This document shows, in pieces, positions 10,997-22,322 of a stretch of DNA of 64,000 nt. The notes under the pieces are model-generated. The model was not told where the DNA came from and did no database searches. It saw only the letters and a program-made list of their open reading frames with translations. This DNA comes from Cercozoa sp. M6MM. Its lineage: Eukaryota; Endomyxa: Ascetosporea. Location of the stretch: assembly GCA_040357565.1 (NCBI GenBank), contig JBDODJ010000009.1, one strand, 5' to 3'. Within the stretch, counting starts at the first letter, position 1, and each line of letters opens with the position of its first letter. The position numbers were made by a program, and so were the translations under genes.

Positions 10997-13900
10997 ACAT
11001 GCCGGTGTGTCTTGCAGCACGCGCACTGTGGCCACGGTGAGCGAGTCGTATGAATGGATGCTGGGCACCACGCCGTCGCCTGTCGATGTACCCATGTCTG
11101 GATTTGTATATATCGTGTTCGGTATAGTACATGTTTGACAGGAACTCGGCTGCTACACGTTCACGGTCAAGTACACCTACAAGACCAGCGAAACGTCGGA
11201 GCCGTCGGCCGCGACCTCGCAGGTAGCTGCCTGCCCGCCTGTGTGTCGCGTGTGTGTGTGCGTGTGTCTGTGTCTGTGCGTGTGTGTACTCTCTGTGTAT
11301 GATGTCTGCTGGTGATAGGTCTGCTTTAATCTGCCGTCCATTGCCGGTGTTGGCGCCGTGGCAATGTCTTACGACGAGCCGGACATGAACGTGACGTGGA
11401 CTCCACTGGCGTCGGTGCAGCCGCACACCTTTACGAGCTACACGGTGCGCATCTACGACGACCCGACGGCCACTGCCGATCCGACAACTGACACTCCCAT
11501 TCACACCGTCGCTGTGTCTGACATTGCCACGGTACATCCTCTGTTTGCGTAAGTTCACAATGCATATATTGTATATGCACGCCTGCAGGGCTTTGTGATC
11601 GCGTCGATGAGTCCCGGTTGCTACATTGCCACGGTGTCAGTCACCGTTGAGACGGTACATTATGAGAACATCTGGTGTCTGGTGTCGTCGCTCCGTGTGC
11701 ATTTTACCCTTCTGTGTAAGTACAGTTTGGCGAGACGGCCCAGAGCGCGCCCTCTCCTCATAAGTGTTTCGTTGGCGACGTGCCGCTGCTGAATCTGGCG
11801 GCTGACAACACGACGGGCACCTCGCCGGGTTTCAGTGTCTCATGGGACGAGCCGGCGACGAGTGGTGGCGAACGCTTCAAGAACTACATGTTCGAGGTTT
11901 ACGACGGCCCTTCTCCGTTCGGCCCCGTTTTCATTGAGGACGCCACGGTAGTGTTGACTGCTCATCTGTTATAAAAGTGAAATGCTGGTTGCTGGAAAAT
12001 TGCGCAGAGCACGAGTTACTTTGTGCCCATCGACGATGCTGCCAAACTCGGCTGCTACACGTTCCGCGTACACTCTTTGTGTGACCCTTCGGACCTGCGA
12101 TGCATTTAACATATTGCTCATTTATTCAGGTGAACTACACGGAGACCCTGGGTTCCAAGGAGTACGTGTACCCGTACTACGTGCGCTCGTGCATCAGCCC
12201 GCCGATGCTGGATGCTGTCATGCCGACTACTTCTGTGGTATAACACCTCTTTTTCGAACAAACATTAATGTGTGAGACTACAAGCTTGCGTGTTGACAGG
12301 AGAACGACCTCATCACGGTGCACTGGGACGGCCCGTTCACTTCTACGCAGTTCGAGGGCAACTTCACGTCCTTCCGGGTCGAGATGCTGGACGCTACAGG
12401 AACTCTGACCCTCGCGACAGGTGCCACGAAAGGCAGCTACACTGCCGTGAATGACAAGCTGCCGCTGCTGGCGCCGAACTGTTACAAGGCACAGGTGACG
12501 GCCGATTTTGGCGGCTTTGGCAACACGACGTCGCAGTTGTCGGCGCCGGTCTGCCACGGTACAGCAGCTTTTGTTGGTTGTTTGTGCCTTTGCGTGCTCC
12601 AAGTCACAGTGGTTGCTTGACAGGCAAGGCACTGGGCCAGCCTGGTGTGGCTCTAGACACGGACATGACGGCAGTCATTGTGTCCTGGGACATTGCGTCG
12701 GCTCAGATTTCGGTACCCCCGCTGCCGCAATGCCTTGTGTTGCTTGCTGATACAAACGTGTGTGTGCGTGCTATGTGCAGGCCGGTGGTGCTGTGACGCA
12801 GTTCTCGGTGCGTCCGACGTCGCACCCTGCCGGTGCTGTTGCCACGCCTCGCACTGTGTCGAATGACTCGGCCACTTCGTTCCAGTGGAACATGGTAGCT
12901 CATTATAATGGGTGTGTGTGTGTGTGTGTGCGTGTGTGCGTGTGTGCGTGGGTGTGGGCTCACTGATTATCACTGGTCGGCGCAGACATCGACGGACGAG
13001 TTTGGCGTGTTCACGTTCGAGGTGATGTACACGTACGCCAGTGGTGAGACGTCGGCCTGGTCGCCTGCGTCGCAGAACATCACGTTCTCGCCGCCTCCGT
13101 CCGTCACGGGCCTTTCTGTGACGGCCGCCGACAATGCTAGTAGTGTCTCTGTGTGGCTGTGTCTTGTGTATTTTGTGGCTAATCTGGTACATGTGTGTGT
13201 GCGTGAGTGTGAGTGTGAGTGTGTATGTACGTGTACGTGTATGTGTGTGTGTAGACCCGGGACCGAACTCGCGTTTCAACGTCTCGTTCGACGAGAGTGC
13301 GCTCGGCGCGTTCAAACTGGCGTCGTAAGTGATACTGTGCACTGACTGGTAGGATGAAAACACTTTGTTGTCACGCAGGTACGACGTCGTGTTTGGCAAT
13401 GGCACCAACCTGCCGCCTGCTCTGTCGTACGAGTACACGAGCAACTCGGTCGCTTTTACGGTACATGCCATTGGCGATTGAGTGCAACCATTCGTGCCGT
13501 GTATCTGTATCACTGTACCTGTATCACTGTGCATGTGCGGTGCACGTAGGGCCTGCCACCTGGCTGTTACACGTTCCGCGTGCGCACCCTTGCCAACGAC
13601 TTCGGTGTTGTGGCGGTTTCCGAGCCGTCGCAGGAGGTATTTCTCTTGGCAGTATTGTGCTATTCACTGCACGTTTGCGCAGCACTGCTTCGCGCCGACG
13701 CCGAAAATTGTGGCGGCGACTGCGCAAAACGACGCTCCGCCTCGCTTCCAGATCGACTGGGCCCTTCCGAGTGACACCTCGCGCATCGAGCGTGTACCCT
13801 ACCATATACAGTTGTGCGATTGTCAGTGTGCTTGGACTGCCTTGTGGTGTAGTCGCGCATCATCCCGTCGGCCTCGTCGCAGAACTTCAACACTGTGGCC

Positions 13901-14154
13901 GACATTGAGGGTACAGCACGTGCTATGTACAGATACAACATACAAACAATCTGATGTGTGCTCCTGCAGGTGCCGTAACGACGAGCTCGTGGAACCTGAC
14001 GATGGCCTCGGACATTGGCTGCTACGAGTTCAAGGTGCAGTACATGTACGGCCTGGACGGCAACAACAACCCGGTCTGGTCGGCCGAGTCCGATGAGTCT
14101 GCGACCGTGTGCTACGAGGCCCCTGAGGCTGTTGGTATGTTCTCAGAGTATATG

Positions 14155-14202
<48 letters not shown>

Positions 14203-14212
14203 NNNNNNNNNN

Positions 14213-14260
<48 letters not shown>

Positions 14261-15637
14261 CAGCGCTTTGTAAACTGTATGTGCAGGTGCCGTCTCGCTG
14301 ATGGCCACGGACAACAACGACCTGACGGCGACCTTCCAGGCCACTGCTCCGGCGCTGCGTCTGGGTGCCGCTGGCACACCGGGCGAGCTGGGGCCCTTCA
14401 CGTTCCTGCAGGTGCGTTATGAAATCGTTGGTGACGCCACCGAGCCCGAGCAGAACGTCACGTCGATTCAGGTGCTGGCATCACTATATATATATATATC
14501 TAAGTATATATATATATCTAAGTATATATATATATCTAAGTATATATATATATGTTTGTGTGTGTTTGTGTGTGTGTGCAGCCGGTGAACTTTGTCAAGG
14601 GACCGAGTTGTTTGACTGTTCAAGCCACGTACACCTTTGCGCTGTTCGGTGAGCTGGTGACGGCCACGACGGCATCTCCCGTGTGCATGGGTCCCAAGCC
14701 GATTCTTCCTGCTGCTGTGGTACCTACACTTTCCGATGTCCTGTCCCCTGTACTCTTACTGCATGTGCGCCTGGGTAGTTGATGTCGGACAAGACGGCGT
14801 TCAACGTAAGCTACCAGTTGCCGACGGAAGGTGTGGAGTCCGTGCAGATCGAAGCTGCGCTTCCGGACTCGGGCACGAGGTATTCTTTGAAACATAACCG
14901 TGGCTTGTGTGTTATTTGTCTTTGTTGCTCGTAGCGTGCGCACTGCCGGTGCCGTGAGCGAGTCGTACGAGTGGGTGCTTGGCACCACGGGATCGCCTGT
15001 CAATGTACCCTCGACCTGTGCTTGCTTGTGTGTGTGTGTTGTGTTGTGCTATGCATACACACACGATGATGGTTGACAGGAACTTGGGTGCTACAACTTC
15101 ACGGTCAAGTACACGTACGCCGGTAGCGAAACGTCGCAGGTGTCAGACGTTACGTCCGAGGTAGTCATTGCACCTGCTGTGCATGTGCTCGTGTTTGCAG
15201 CACCATTAACTGGTGTCTGCGTCTGTTGCAGGTCTGCTTCGCACTGCCCGCCATTGCTGGTGTCGGCACCGTGAGCATGTCGTACGCCGAACCGACAATG
15301 ACAGCGTCGTGGACGCCGGTGACCTCGGTGTTGCCGCACGCGTTCACGCAGTACTCGCTGCGTCTCTACGATGACTCGGCTGGCACGGCCGATCCCTCGG
15401 TCGACACACCGGTGTACTCGTACGCCATCACCGACATCGCTCAGGGATCGCTGGACGTGCCAATCGCTCCTGGTTGCTACGTGGCTACTGTCGCCATTGC
15501 CGTGAGCAAGGTATGTGCACAAACAATGTGAACACCTGTGTGTCTGTATATGTTAATCGATTGTGCAGTTCGGCGAGACGGCGCAGAGTGCCAAGTCGGC
15601 ACAGGAGTGCTTCGCTGATGATGTATGTTTATCGCAT

Positions 15638-15674
<37 letters not shown>

Positions 15675-16101
15675 GTCTAAGTTTTGTTTTCTCACAGGTC
15701 AAGGCACCGACGGTGGTGAAGCGCACCGACCGACCGGCCTTCAACCTGACGTGGGTGGCCGATGCCAACCTGACCAACATCGTGGCCACGAACCTCAAGT
15801 GGAAGCAGCTCTCACCGAATGTCAACTCTGGCACTATTAACCTGGGCGGCGACGTGCGCGAATATGTCTTTGAGTTGGCAGCGATGGCCAACCTGGGTAC
15901 CTTTGAGTTAGTGTCTGGAGAAGGCCAGAGCAAGAGACTGTTGTGGTTGTGTGCCTGCAGGCTGCTACACGTTCGAGGTGGAGTACGAGTGGAACAATGG
16001 CGACGACGTCGCGCCTGGCACGTCTTCGTCGTCGCAGTGCTTCCTCCTGCCCTCTGGTATGCAGCCTACCGTATTCAGCCTACCCCCGTCTACTAACTGA
16101 A

Positions 16102-16174
<73 letters not shown>

Positions 16175-17588
16175 ATCGATACACGCAATGTGGACAGGTG
16201 CGTCTGCGCCTTCGATGTCGTACACGCCGACGCAGAGCGACTCTGTACCCGACATGATCGTGTCGTGGACGCCTCTTGTGGCCAGTACGCACTCAACACT
16301 CACCTACATTGGTGCCTTTTGTCGTGAGTGAAACGAGTTTGTTGTGTGCAGCATCGGCCGACATGAAGCCGTTCCAGTTTGCGCAGTACGTGGTGAACGT
16401 GTATCAGGGCGAGACGGACGGCGGTGCCCTTGTGGGCAGCACGTCGGCCATCACCGACATCACAGTCGGCACGGCCGATATCACCGGTACTGTTTGACAC
16501 ACGTCTCCCTGGCCATACATATATATATATATATATGTACACCGTTGTATGTGTATGTCCAACAGGTATCATTGGCAGCATGACGGGCTGCTTCTCGGCC
16601 AAGGTGGCCTCGCAGGTGTCGACCTACGGCACGCTCGCCGAGTCGTCGCTGTCGACCAACGCCCTGTGCTTCCAGGTGTGTAGTGTCCTGGGAACGTCGA
16701 TTTGCATGTATTTGCCGACATGGGTATGTTGTGTGCAGGGACCGAATCCGCCGACGGCGTCGGTGTCGGTGCCAAACGCAGCGTCACCCAACGTGCTGCG
16801 TGTGGCACTCAGCACGGGCAGCAACTTTGTGCGTCCCGACCTGCAGCCGTACTTTGCCTACTTTAACGTGACAGCCAAGTACTCGACCACGGGCGAGGCC
16901 TTGTCGCCAGCGGCGGTGCTGCCGGCGGCGGCCGATGACACGACTGCGCACGTTGATGTGACCTTCGATCGTCCTGGTACCAACGGCACATGCACTCGGT
17001 GTGAGGGATACACTATTGGTTGCGCTGAGCAGGCTGCATCGAGACCGCCACGGTGACGAATCAGTTCAAGACGTCAGCTCCTACGACACTCGGCAGCAGC
17101 AACGCTGACAACTGGTACAGCAAACTGTGGTTGTAGTCAGTGTTCGGTGTCTCGGTGTCTGGCACACGTGTACCTGTGTTTGTCTGTGTGTGTGCAGTGT
17201 GCATGCGCCCGAGTTCCCGTCGGTGCCGGTGGTCACGACGACGCGTGCTGGTGGCGAGGATGTCTTTGTGGTGGCGTGGAGCCTGCTGACGAAGAGTGCC
17301 CCGACGTCATCGATCTGGTTCTCGCTGCGGCACTATGTGGACGGCGTGCAGATCGCCAACTCACAGGTCGTTGACGGCGCCGATCGATCCGTTCAGGTAA
17401 AGCCTGTCTCCTCTCCCTGTGGACACAGTGTGTGCATTGATGCCATGCAGGTGCCTCTGCCGATGGACACGCCGGGTCGGCACGCCTTCGAGGTGGTCGC
17501 CAGCACGGCCATCGGCACGTTCGTGTCGTCGCGTAGCGACGGCGGCGACGTCAGTGCTGGCGTTCTGGTACTGCACACATCCCCCGTG

Positions 17589-17636
<48 letters not shown>

Positions 17637-17736
17637 NNNNNNNNNNNNNNNNNNNNNNNNNNNNNNNNNNNNNNNNNNNNNNNNNNNNNNNNNNNNNNNN
17701 NNNNNNNNNNNNNNNNNNNNNNNNNNNNNNNNNNNN

Positions 17737-17784
<48 letters not shown>

Positions 17785-18708
17785 CATGATTGGTGGTGGT
17801 GTGGGACTGCGCGCAGGCGGCGTGTCGTTGTCGTCTGTGACGCCGGTGACTGCGGGCGGGCTGATCACGGTGAAGTTCGTGCCCCCGATGCGTCAGGATG
17901 CGAACGCCGGCGACAACGTGCGCACGCTGATCGAGCTGTACAACAACACGGACGCCAGCGACGTTTTCGAGTCGGTCGAGGTGCCGCTATCGGCCGCCAC
18001 CAACGGTAGCACTGCCCTGTTGTCAGAGCAATATACTTCGTGGTGTGAATATGCTTGTTGTTGATTGAGCACAGATGCCATGGACTTTGTCGTGGCGGAC
18101 GCGCTCCAAGGCAACTGCTTCTTCGTGCGTCTCACTGTGCTGTCGCCCTTCCAGCAGGTACGAACTTGGTCGCGTTGTTGTGTGTGACTGTGACTGATGA
18201 TGTTGGCATGTGTTTCTCTGTTTGGTGTGTGCAGGTTGAGGGTGATGATGTCGTGGACTACAACGTCGATGAGGTGTGCCTCACGGTGCCTGTCATGGAC
18301 CAGACGCCGGTACCTTGCTCTGCCTGTGTGGCTCATGCTCGTGTGTGCATGGTTTGTGTGCGTGTGTAGGCGCCAAAGATCACAGCCGCCATTGAGTCGC
18401 TTGAGTACATCGTGCACTGGTACGGTTGCCCTTGTGTTTCAAATGGAAAGGAGGCATTGCCATGTGTGTTGTGCAGGAACATGCCGCTGAACTCTGATCG
18501 CGTGCCGATCACGAAGTTCACGCTTGGCGTGCGCAACCGCGAGAGTTCAAACGATCCATACCAGCTGGTAGCTCCCTTTTTCTCTGGCCTTTCTCTTTTA
18601 TTGCTGTGTGTGTGTGTGTGCAGGTGCACTCGGTGGATGTGACCGATGCCAACCGCGGTCAGGTAGTGCCCTCTGAAAGTGCATGCGATAGATGCTTTGT
18701 ATGTGTGT

Positions 18709-18752
<44 letters not shown>

Positions 18753-19024
18753 TGACAGAGCCAGTGGACGTGGCAAGGCGGTCCCGTTGTGCCCTCAGAG
18801 ATTCGGTATATCCCTGTCTATATGTGTACTCATAGGCATAGTATGGGTATCAACACGAGTATGAATGCGCAGCTGTCCCGTGGTGATGGTGACGTGGACG
18901 ACGGTGCTTGGCGAGACGGGGCAGCATCCGATCATCGACACGGTATGCTTTGAGGGTCCGCAGAACTTTGCCGCACCGAGGTAAGTCCCTTCCCGCACCT
19001 GTCCTAGTGTGCAGCCTCGTGTGT

Positions 19025-19067
<43 letters not shown>

Positions 19068-19329
19068 TATGTGTATGTGTATGCGTATATGTATGTGTGT
19101 GTGTATTACCTGGTGCAGTGTGGCCGTGTCGGACGCGACGCCACCGGTGCTGACGCTGTCGTGGATCACGCCGACGACGGAGCTAGGCGACACGCAGCTC
19201 GTCGATTTTGAGGTGAAGCACCAGGCCAGTGACGGCAGCGAGGAGGCGCTCGTGCAGGCCAACATCGATAAGTCGATCACGTCCTTCAACATCGATCTTA
19301 TCACTGGCGCGCATACCTGGTATCTTTTA

Positions 19330-19383
<54 letters not shown>

Positions 19384-19393
19384 NNNNNNNNNN

Positions 19394-19442
<49 letters not shown>

Positions 19443-21893
19443 CTGATGTGCCTGCAGGACTGACGGCTGCCACCGTTTCCGCATCGTTGCCGTGACTGAT
19501 GTGGTATGACTCCCCTGTGTGTGTTAATGTTGGTGGTTTGTGTATACGACTGTGTTTCGAGCAGGTCAACCAGTTGTCGTACTCGGGTAGACGCGCACCT
19601 CTCTCTCTCTATCATGCTCAGTGCAGTTTATCGGAACATATGCTGTGTGCAGGCGATACGGCCGAGCTGTGCTTCCGCCGACCGAAGAAGGAGTCGTCGC
19701 CGCAGCTCGACATCCCGGACGGCCGCACACTGGTGATGACCTGGGACGCGCCCGACGAGGACTACTCGTCGCTGCCGCTCACGGTACCAGTGCTGTGCGT
19801 GTGTGTTTGTGTGAAGTTTCATATGTGTGTCGATGTGTTCTGTGGGGAGCAGGGTGTGACGGTGGAGCTGGGCACCAGTTCGAAGGACATTGGCGTGACC
19901 ACGTCCTACACCACCGACCTGTCCGACGTCGTCAACTCGCTCGTCAGTGGTGTGTCGCATCTCTCTCTATATATATATATATATATATTGTGCACGTATC
20001 GATGTGCGCCCGGCGTAGGACCTGAGTGCGACGTGCCCTTCTCTGTGCTAATCAAGAACGCCTACGGTGCTACGCGCAGTGGTACCGCCTTTTGTTGTGT
20101 CCCTGTATCCTTTGGGGGGGGTTTTGGGTATACGCTGCTGCGCACAGGTGCGTCGACACTGTGCCTGACGCAGCTGTCGTGGCCGTCGTCGGCCGCCGTT
20201 GTTGTCACGCGACCCAACGGCGACAACCACACGGACGTATGTCCGCATGCATAAGCACATGCACATGCAGGGTCAAGTACATGTCTGGTCTTGTGCGCAG
20301 AGCACGGTCAACTGGGTGCCGCTTCGCAGCTCGGGTGCTGACGTGTCGGACGTGCCGCTGCGCGCCTTCCAGGTGCTCAACGTCACGGTGGACAACACGA
20401 CGCAGGAAGTGATCGACACCACTGTTGTACTACAGGCCAAGCACTCTCGCACTGTGTTGGTTTTATGTTGACTTGTTGTGCAGCTGCTGGAGGAGACCAA
20501 CACGACGGCTACGACGGCGTACGTGCCGCTGAGCGACAACGAATGCTACCAGCTCGGCGTGCGGGCAGGTGTGTTCTTGTCTCTGTCTCTGTCTCTGTGT
20601 CTGTATGCGTGTGTTTGTGTTTGCACAGTGACGCACGTGCCAGTGTCGAGGGCGATCGATCTGAGCTCGCCGATTCTGCTGGCGCCGTCGGTGCAGTGCG
20701 GCCGTGTCGTGGATGTGCCGCCCAAGACTGAGGTGCCTCGCCTTGTCTCCAGTAATGTGTTTGTGCATTGCTGTACCTGCACAGGCCGCTCGCGTGCTGT
20801 TCCACTTTGTTGGCTTGCCAAGCGATCTGCCTGCTCGCGAGGATGGTAACTTGGTCCCTGTGTTACTGTTTGATCAATGAACGATGTGTCTGCAGAGTGG
20901 AAGTTCCGAGACGCCCTGCGCGAGGATTTGCTAAAGCTGACGCCGCTCGTGGAGGGACAGGTCAAGGTGCTCGAGGTCAACCTCAACTTTGAGAACGCCG
21001 GCGCACTTCTCCTGTCCGGAAACACGGGTAAACCACTGCCCTATACTGTGTCTGCCTTTGTGTATTGTATCTGTCGGTATGTTTGCAGTTGATCGCGCGC
21101 TGGTGCAGTTCGAGCGCGTTGCTGATGTCGATAGCGCCACCATGCACCCGGAGCAGGTACGTTGCTGTCGACTTGTCGGTCTGCGTGTTAAGCTGCACCG
21201 AGACACGCACGTGTTGGTGTAGGTTTTCGAGCGCATCACTGAGCTCGCGCAGCAGGGTGCTTTCACCCCGTCGAACTCACAGGTAGTTTCGTGTGTTGTT
21301 GTTCTCTCAATTGTGTATGACTGTGCTGATGCGCGCACAGCTGCTCTGGGCTATCGACAGCGGACGTTTCGCTGACCAGGTTCGTTCTGTGTTTGCATCA
21401 TAGTGTGTTGTGTGTATCGCACTGCGCTATGGTATTCTGATGCACAGGAGCCAACGTACGTTGATTCCGTTGCGCGCGAGCCGTCACCTCCTGAGCCACC
21501 TGCAGTCGTCGAAGGTACTTAGTTGCTGGACGGTGTATGAGGTAGGCAGCTGACCGATATGTGTGTTTGTACAGAGGGTGGCTCATTCCCATGGTACGTG
21601 CCGGTGATTATCGTCATCTTGCTGGCACTCGGCGGCTTCGGCTACTGGAAGTTCCGCAAGCAGAAGGTACACGCTCGCCAGTTTTTATTTCCTGTGTGGT
21701 GTTATGTTATCTCGACTTCGTTGCGCGAGTAGGAACAACGCGATGTCTCTGTTGAAATGGGCGGCTTCACTGCCGAGAATGACGAGGACGTATGCTCCAT
21801 CTAGTCTACCGTTGAGCTCTTGAAGTTGCCATCGATCCTTTGTGTGTGTGTGTGTGTGTGTGCGTTCAGATTGTGTTGCCGTCGGAACTGTAA
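7775..21893 (+). CDS. Giant secreted/type I membrane protein with about 25 FN3-like domains
   Basis: No named family is recognised. The start at 7775 gives a signal peptide (MRLLSALVALTTAAQA, cleavage likely after AQA; exon 1 7775-7810 joins 7872). Then follows a chain of about 100-residue beta-sandwich-like units. Each has a Trp motif early (VSWD, VTWTP), a Cys in G-C-Y-x-F, and a second Cys near its end (VCH, VCF), as in fibronectin-III folds with an added disulfide. The first 16 units are two copies of an eight-unit block (about 7872-11772 and 11773-15620). Less regular units follow to about 21590. One transmembrane helix (21592-21651, WYVPVIIVILLALGGFGYW) is followed by KFRKQK and an approximately 30-residue tail ending VLPSEL. 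The product is roughly 2,800 residues (estimate). It is likely an adhesion or receptor-like surface protein (inference). Three assembly gaps fall in its introns. Confidence 0.85.
10326..10887 (+). repeat. Nearly identical segment, copy 1 (exons plus introns)
   Basis: Matches 14308-14882 at what looks like 97-98 percent outside an AT-rich minisatellite. It covers the DNNDLTATFQ unit, the intron with the TATATATCTAAG repeat, the next exon, a roughly 60-nt intron starting at 10721 and the start of the following domain. The flanks on both sides are strongly diverged. Confidence 0.9.
10500..10568 (+). repeat. AT minisatellite (TATATATATCTAAG-type) in FN3-array intron, copy 1
   Basis: Two to three units of alternating TA ending in TCTAAG, immediately downstream of a GTGCTGG 5' splice site and ending shortly before the CAG acceptor near 10582. 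The copy at 14484-14552 has three cleaner units. Confidence 0.85.
10906..10995. repeat. (CA)n microsatellite, FN3-array intron
   Basis: About 45 CA units in the sense strand of the host gene. The exon upstream ends in GGCACGAG, and the next exon begins after the TTGCAG at about 11017. Confidence 0.95.
14158..14259. repeat. (TG)n microsatellite with 10-N gap
   Basis: Intronic TG array of the FN3-array gene interrupted by N at 14203-14212. Confidence 0.95.
14308..14882 (+). repeat. Nearly identical segment, copy 2 (exons plus introns)
   Basis: Partner of 10326-10887. Differences seen are a few substitutions (for example GCGCTC/GCGCTT, ACGATGG/ACGACGG), a 3-nt length difference in the intron near 14750, and a different number of AT-minisatellite units. 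Confidence 0.9.
16104..16173. repeat. (TG)n microsatellite, FN3-array intron
   Basis: About 35 TG units upstream of the exon beginning near 16199 (GCGTCTGCGCC). Confidence 0.95.
17590..17782. repeat. (TG)n microsatellite with 100-N gap
   Basis: Intronic TG array with N at 17637-17736. True length unknown. The next exon follows GCGCAG at about 17816. Confidence 0.95.
19337..19440. repeat. (TG)n microsatellite with 10-N gap
   Basis: Intronic TG array with N at 19384-19393, upstream of the CTGCAG acceptor at about 19457. Confidence 0.95.
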
Positions 21894-22322
21894 GCGAGCG
21901 GCCTGACTCGCTGGCACAGTGAAAGACGCACTGCCAGCGGAAACCAACACCGTTGTACTAGCACTGTCTCACGTAGCGGAGCTCGAGTGTCGCTACGTTT
22001 CTACATAAATAGTTCGTTGATTTAGTCTGGGAGCCGGGTAGCCCTTCTTTTGAGTACAAGGGAAGCCTCGAGCAAGCTTCCAGTACTTCCGCTCAATAAA
22101 ATTACCCGGACTGATGCACGGGAACGACTTAGTTGGTTTCCTATAAGACTCAACTAACTCACTATCGTAACTACCTTACGGTATATTAACTGACGTGAAG
22201 TCATGATGATACGATGCACGCCTCAATTAAAGTTGGGCAGTGGGCCATGGGCTTGTGACCCACCTCAAAACTGGTGAGGGAAACTGCATCGTTGGTCTCT
22301 AAGTCGACTGAACTAACTAGTA
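21894..22322. other. Convergent intergenic region with poly(A)-signal-like site and inverted repeat
   Basis: Lies between the stops of the FN3-array gene and the aminotransferase. An AATAAA hexamer at 22095-22100 could serve the FN3-array transcript. A 7-bp inverted repeat (TTAGTTG at 22129-22135, CAACTAA at 22151-22157) follows. A related motif (GTTGGTCTCTAAGTCGACT) appears near 22283. No gene is seen. Confidence 0.45.

Larger units (their letters stand above)
7872..11772 (+). repeat. Eight-domain FN3 super-repeat, copy A
   Basis: Units in order match copy B one for one: SPGFQVSWDQ with SPGFSVSWDE; STQFEASFTSF with STQFEGNFTSF; VMYTYASGETSAWS in both; TSNSIAFTGLPAGCYTF with TSNSVAFTGLPPGCYTF; ASDIGCYEF in both; the DNNDLTATFQ unit; the MSDKTAFNVSYQLP unit; and AMSYDEPDMNVTWTP with SMSYAEPTMTASWTP. 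Confidence 0.85.
11773..15620 (+). repeat. Eight-domain FN3 super-repeat, copy B
   Basis: Same unit order as copy A. The last unit of each copy ends with FGETAQSA followed by a Cys-Phe pair (HKCF, QECF), which fixes the period at about 3.9 kb. Most units show moderate protein similarity between copies, so the duplication is old except for the near-identical part at 14308-14882. Confidence 0.85.

Noticed and set aside
10896-11558. Long open frames of alternating Cys-Val or His-Thr through TG/CA arrays (also near 14030, 17127, 37144, 48335, 56244)
   Set aside because: Dinucleotide repeats without stops are open by chance in several frames; they lie in introns of clearly spliced genes.
7775-21893. 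Bacterial-type or phage tail fibre origin for the FN3 array
   Set aside because: Dozens of GT-AG introns, a eukaryotic-type signal peptide and a C-terminal membrane helix argue for a native nuclear gene.
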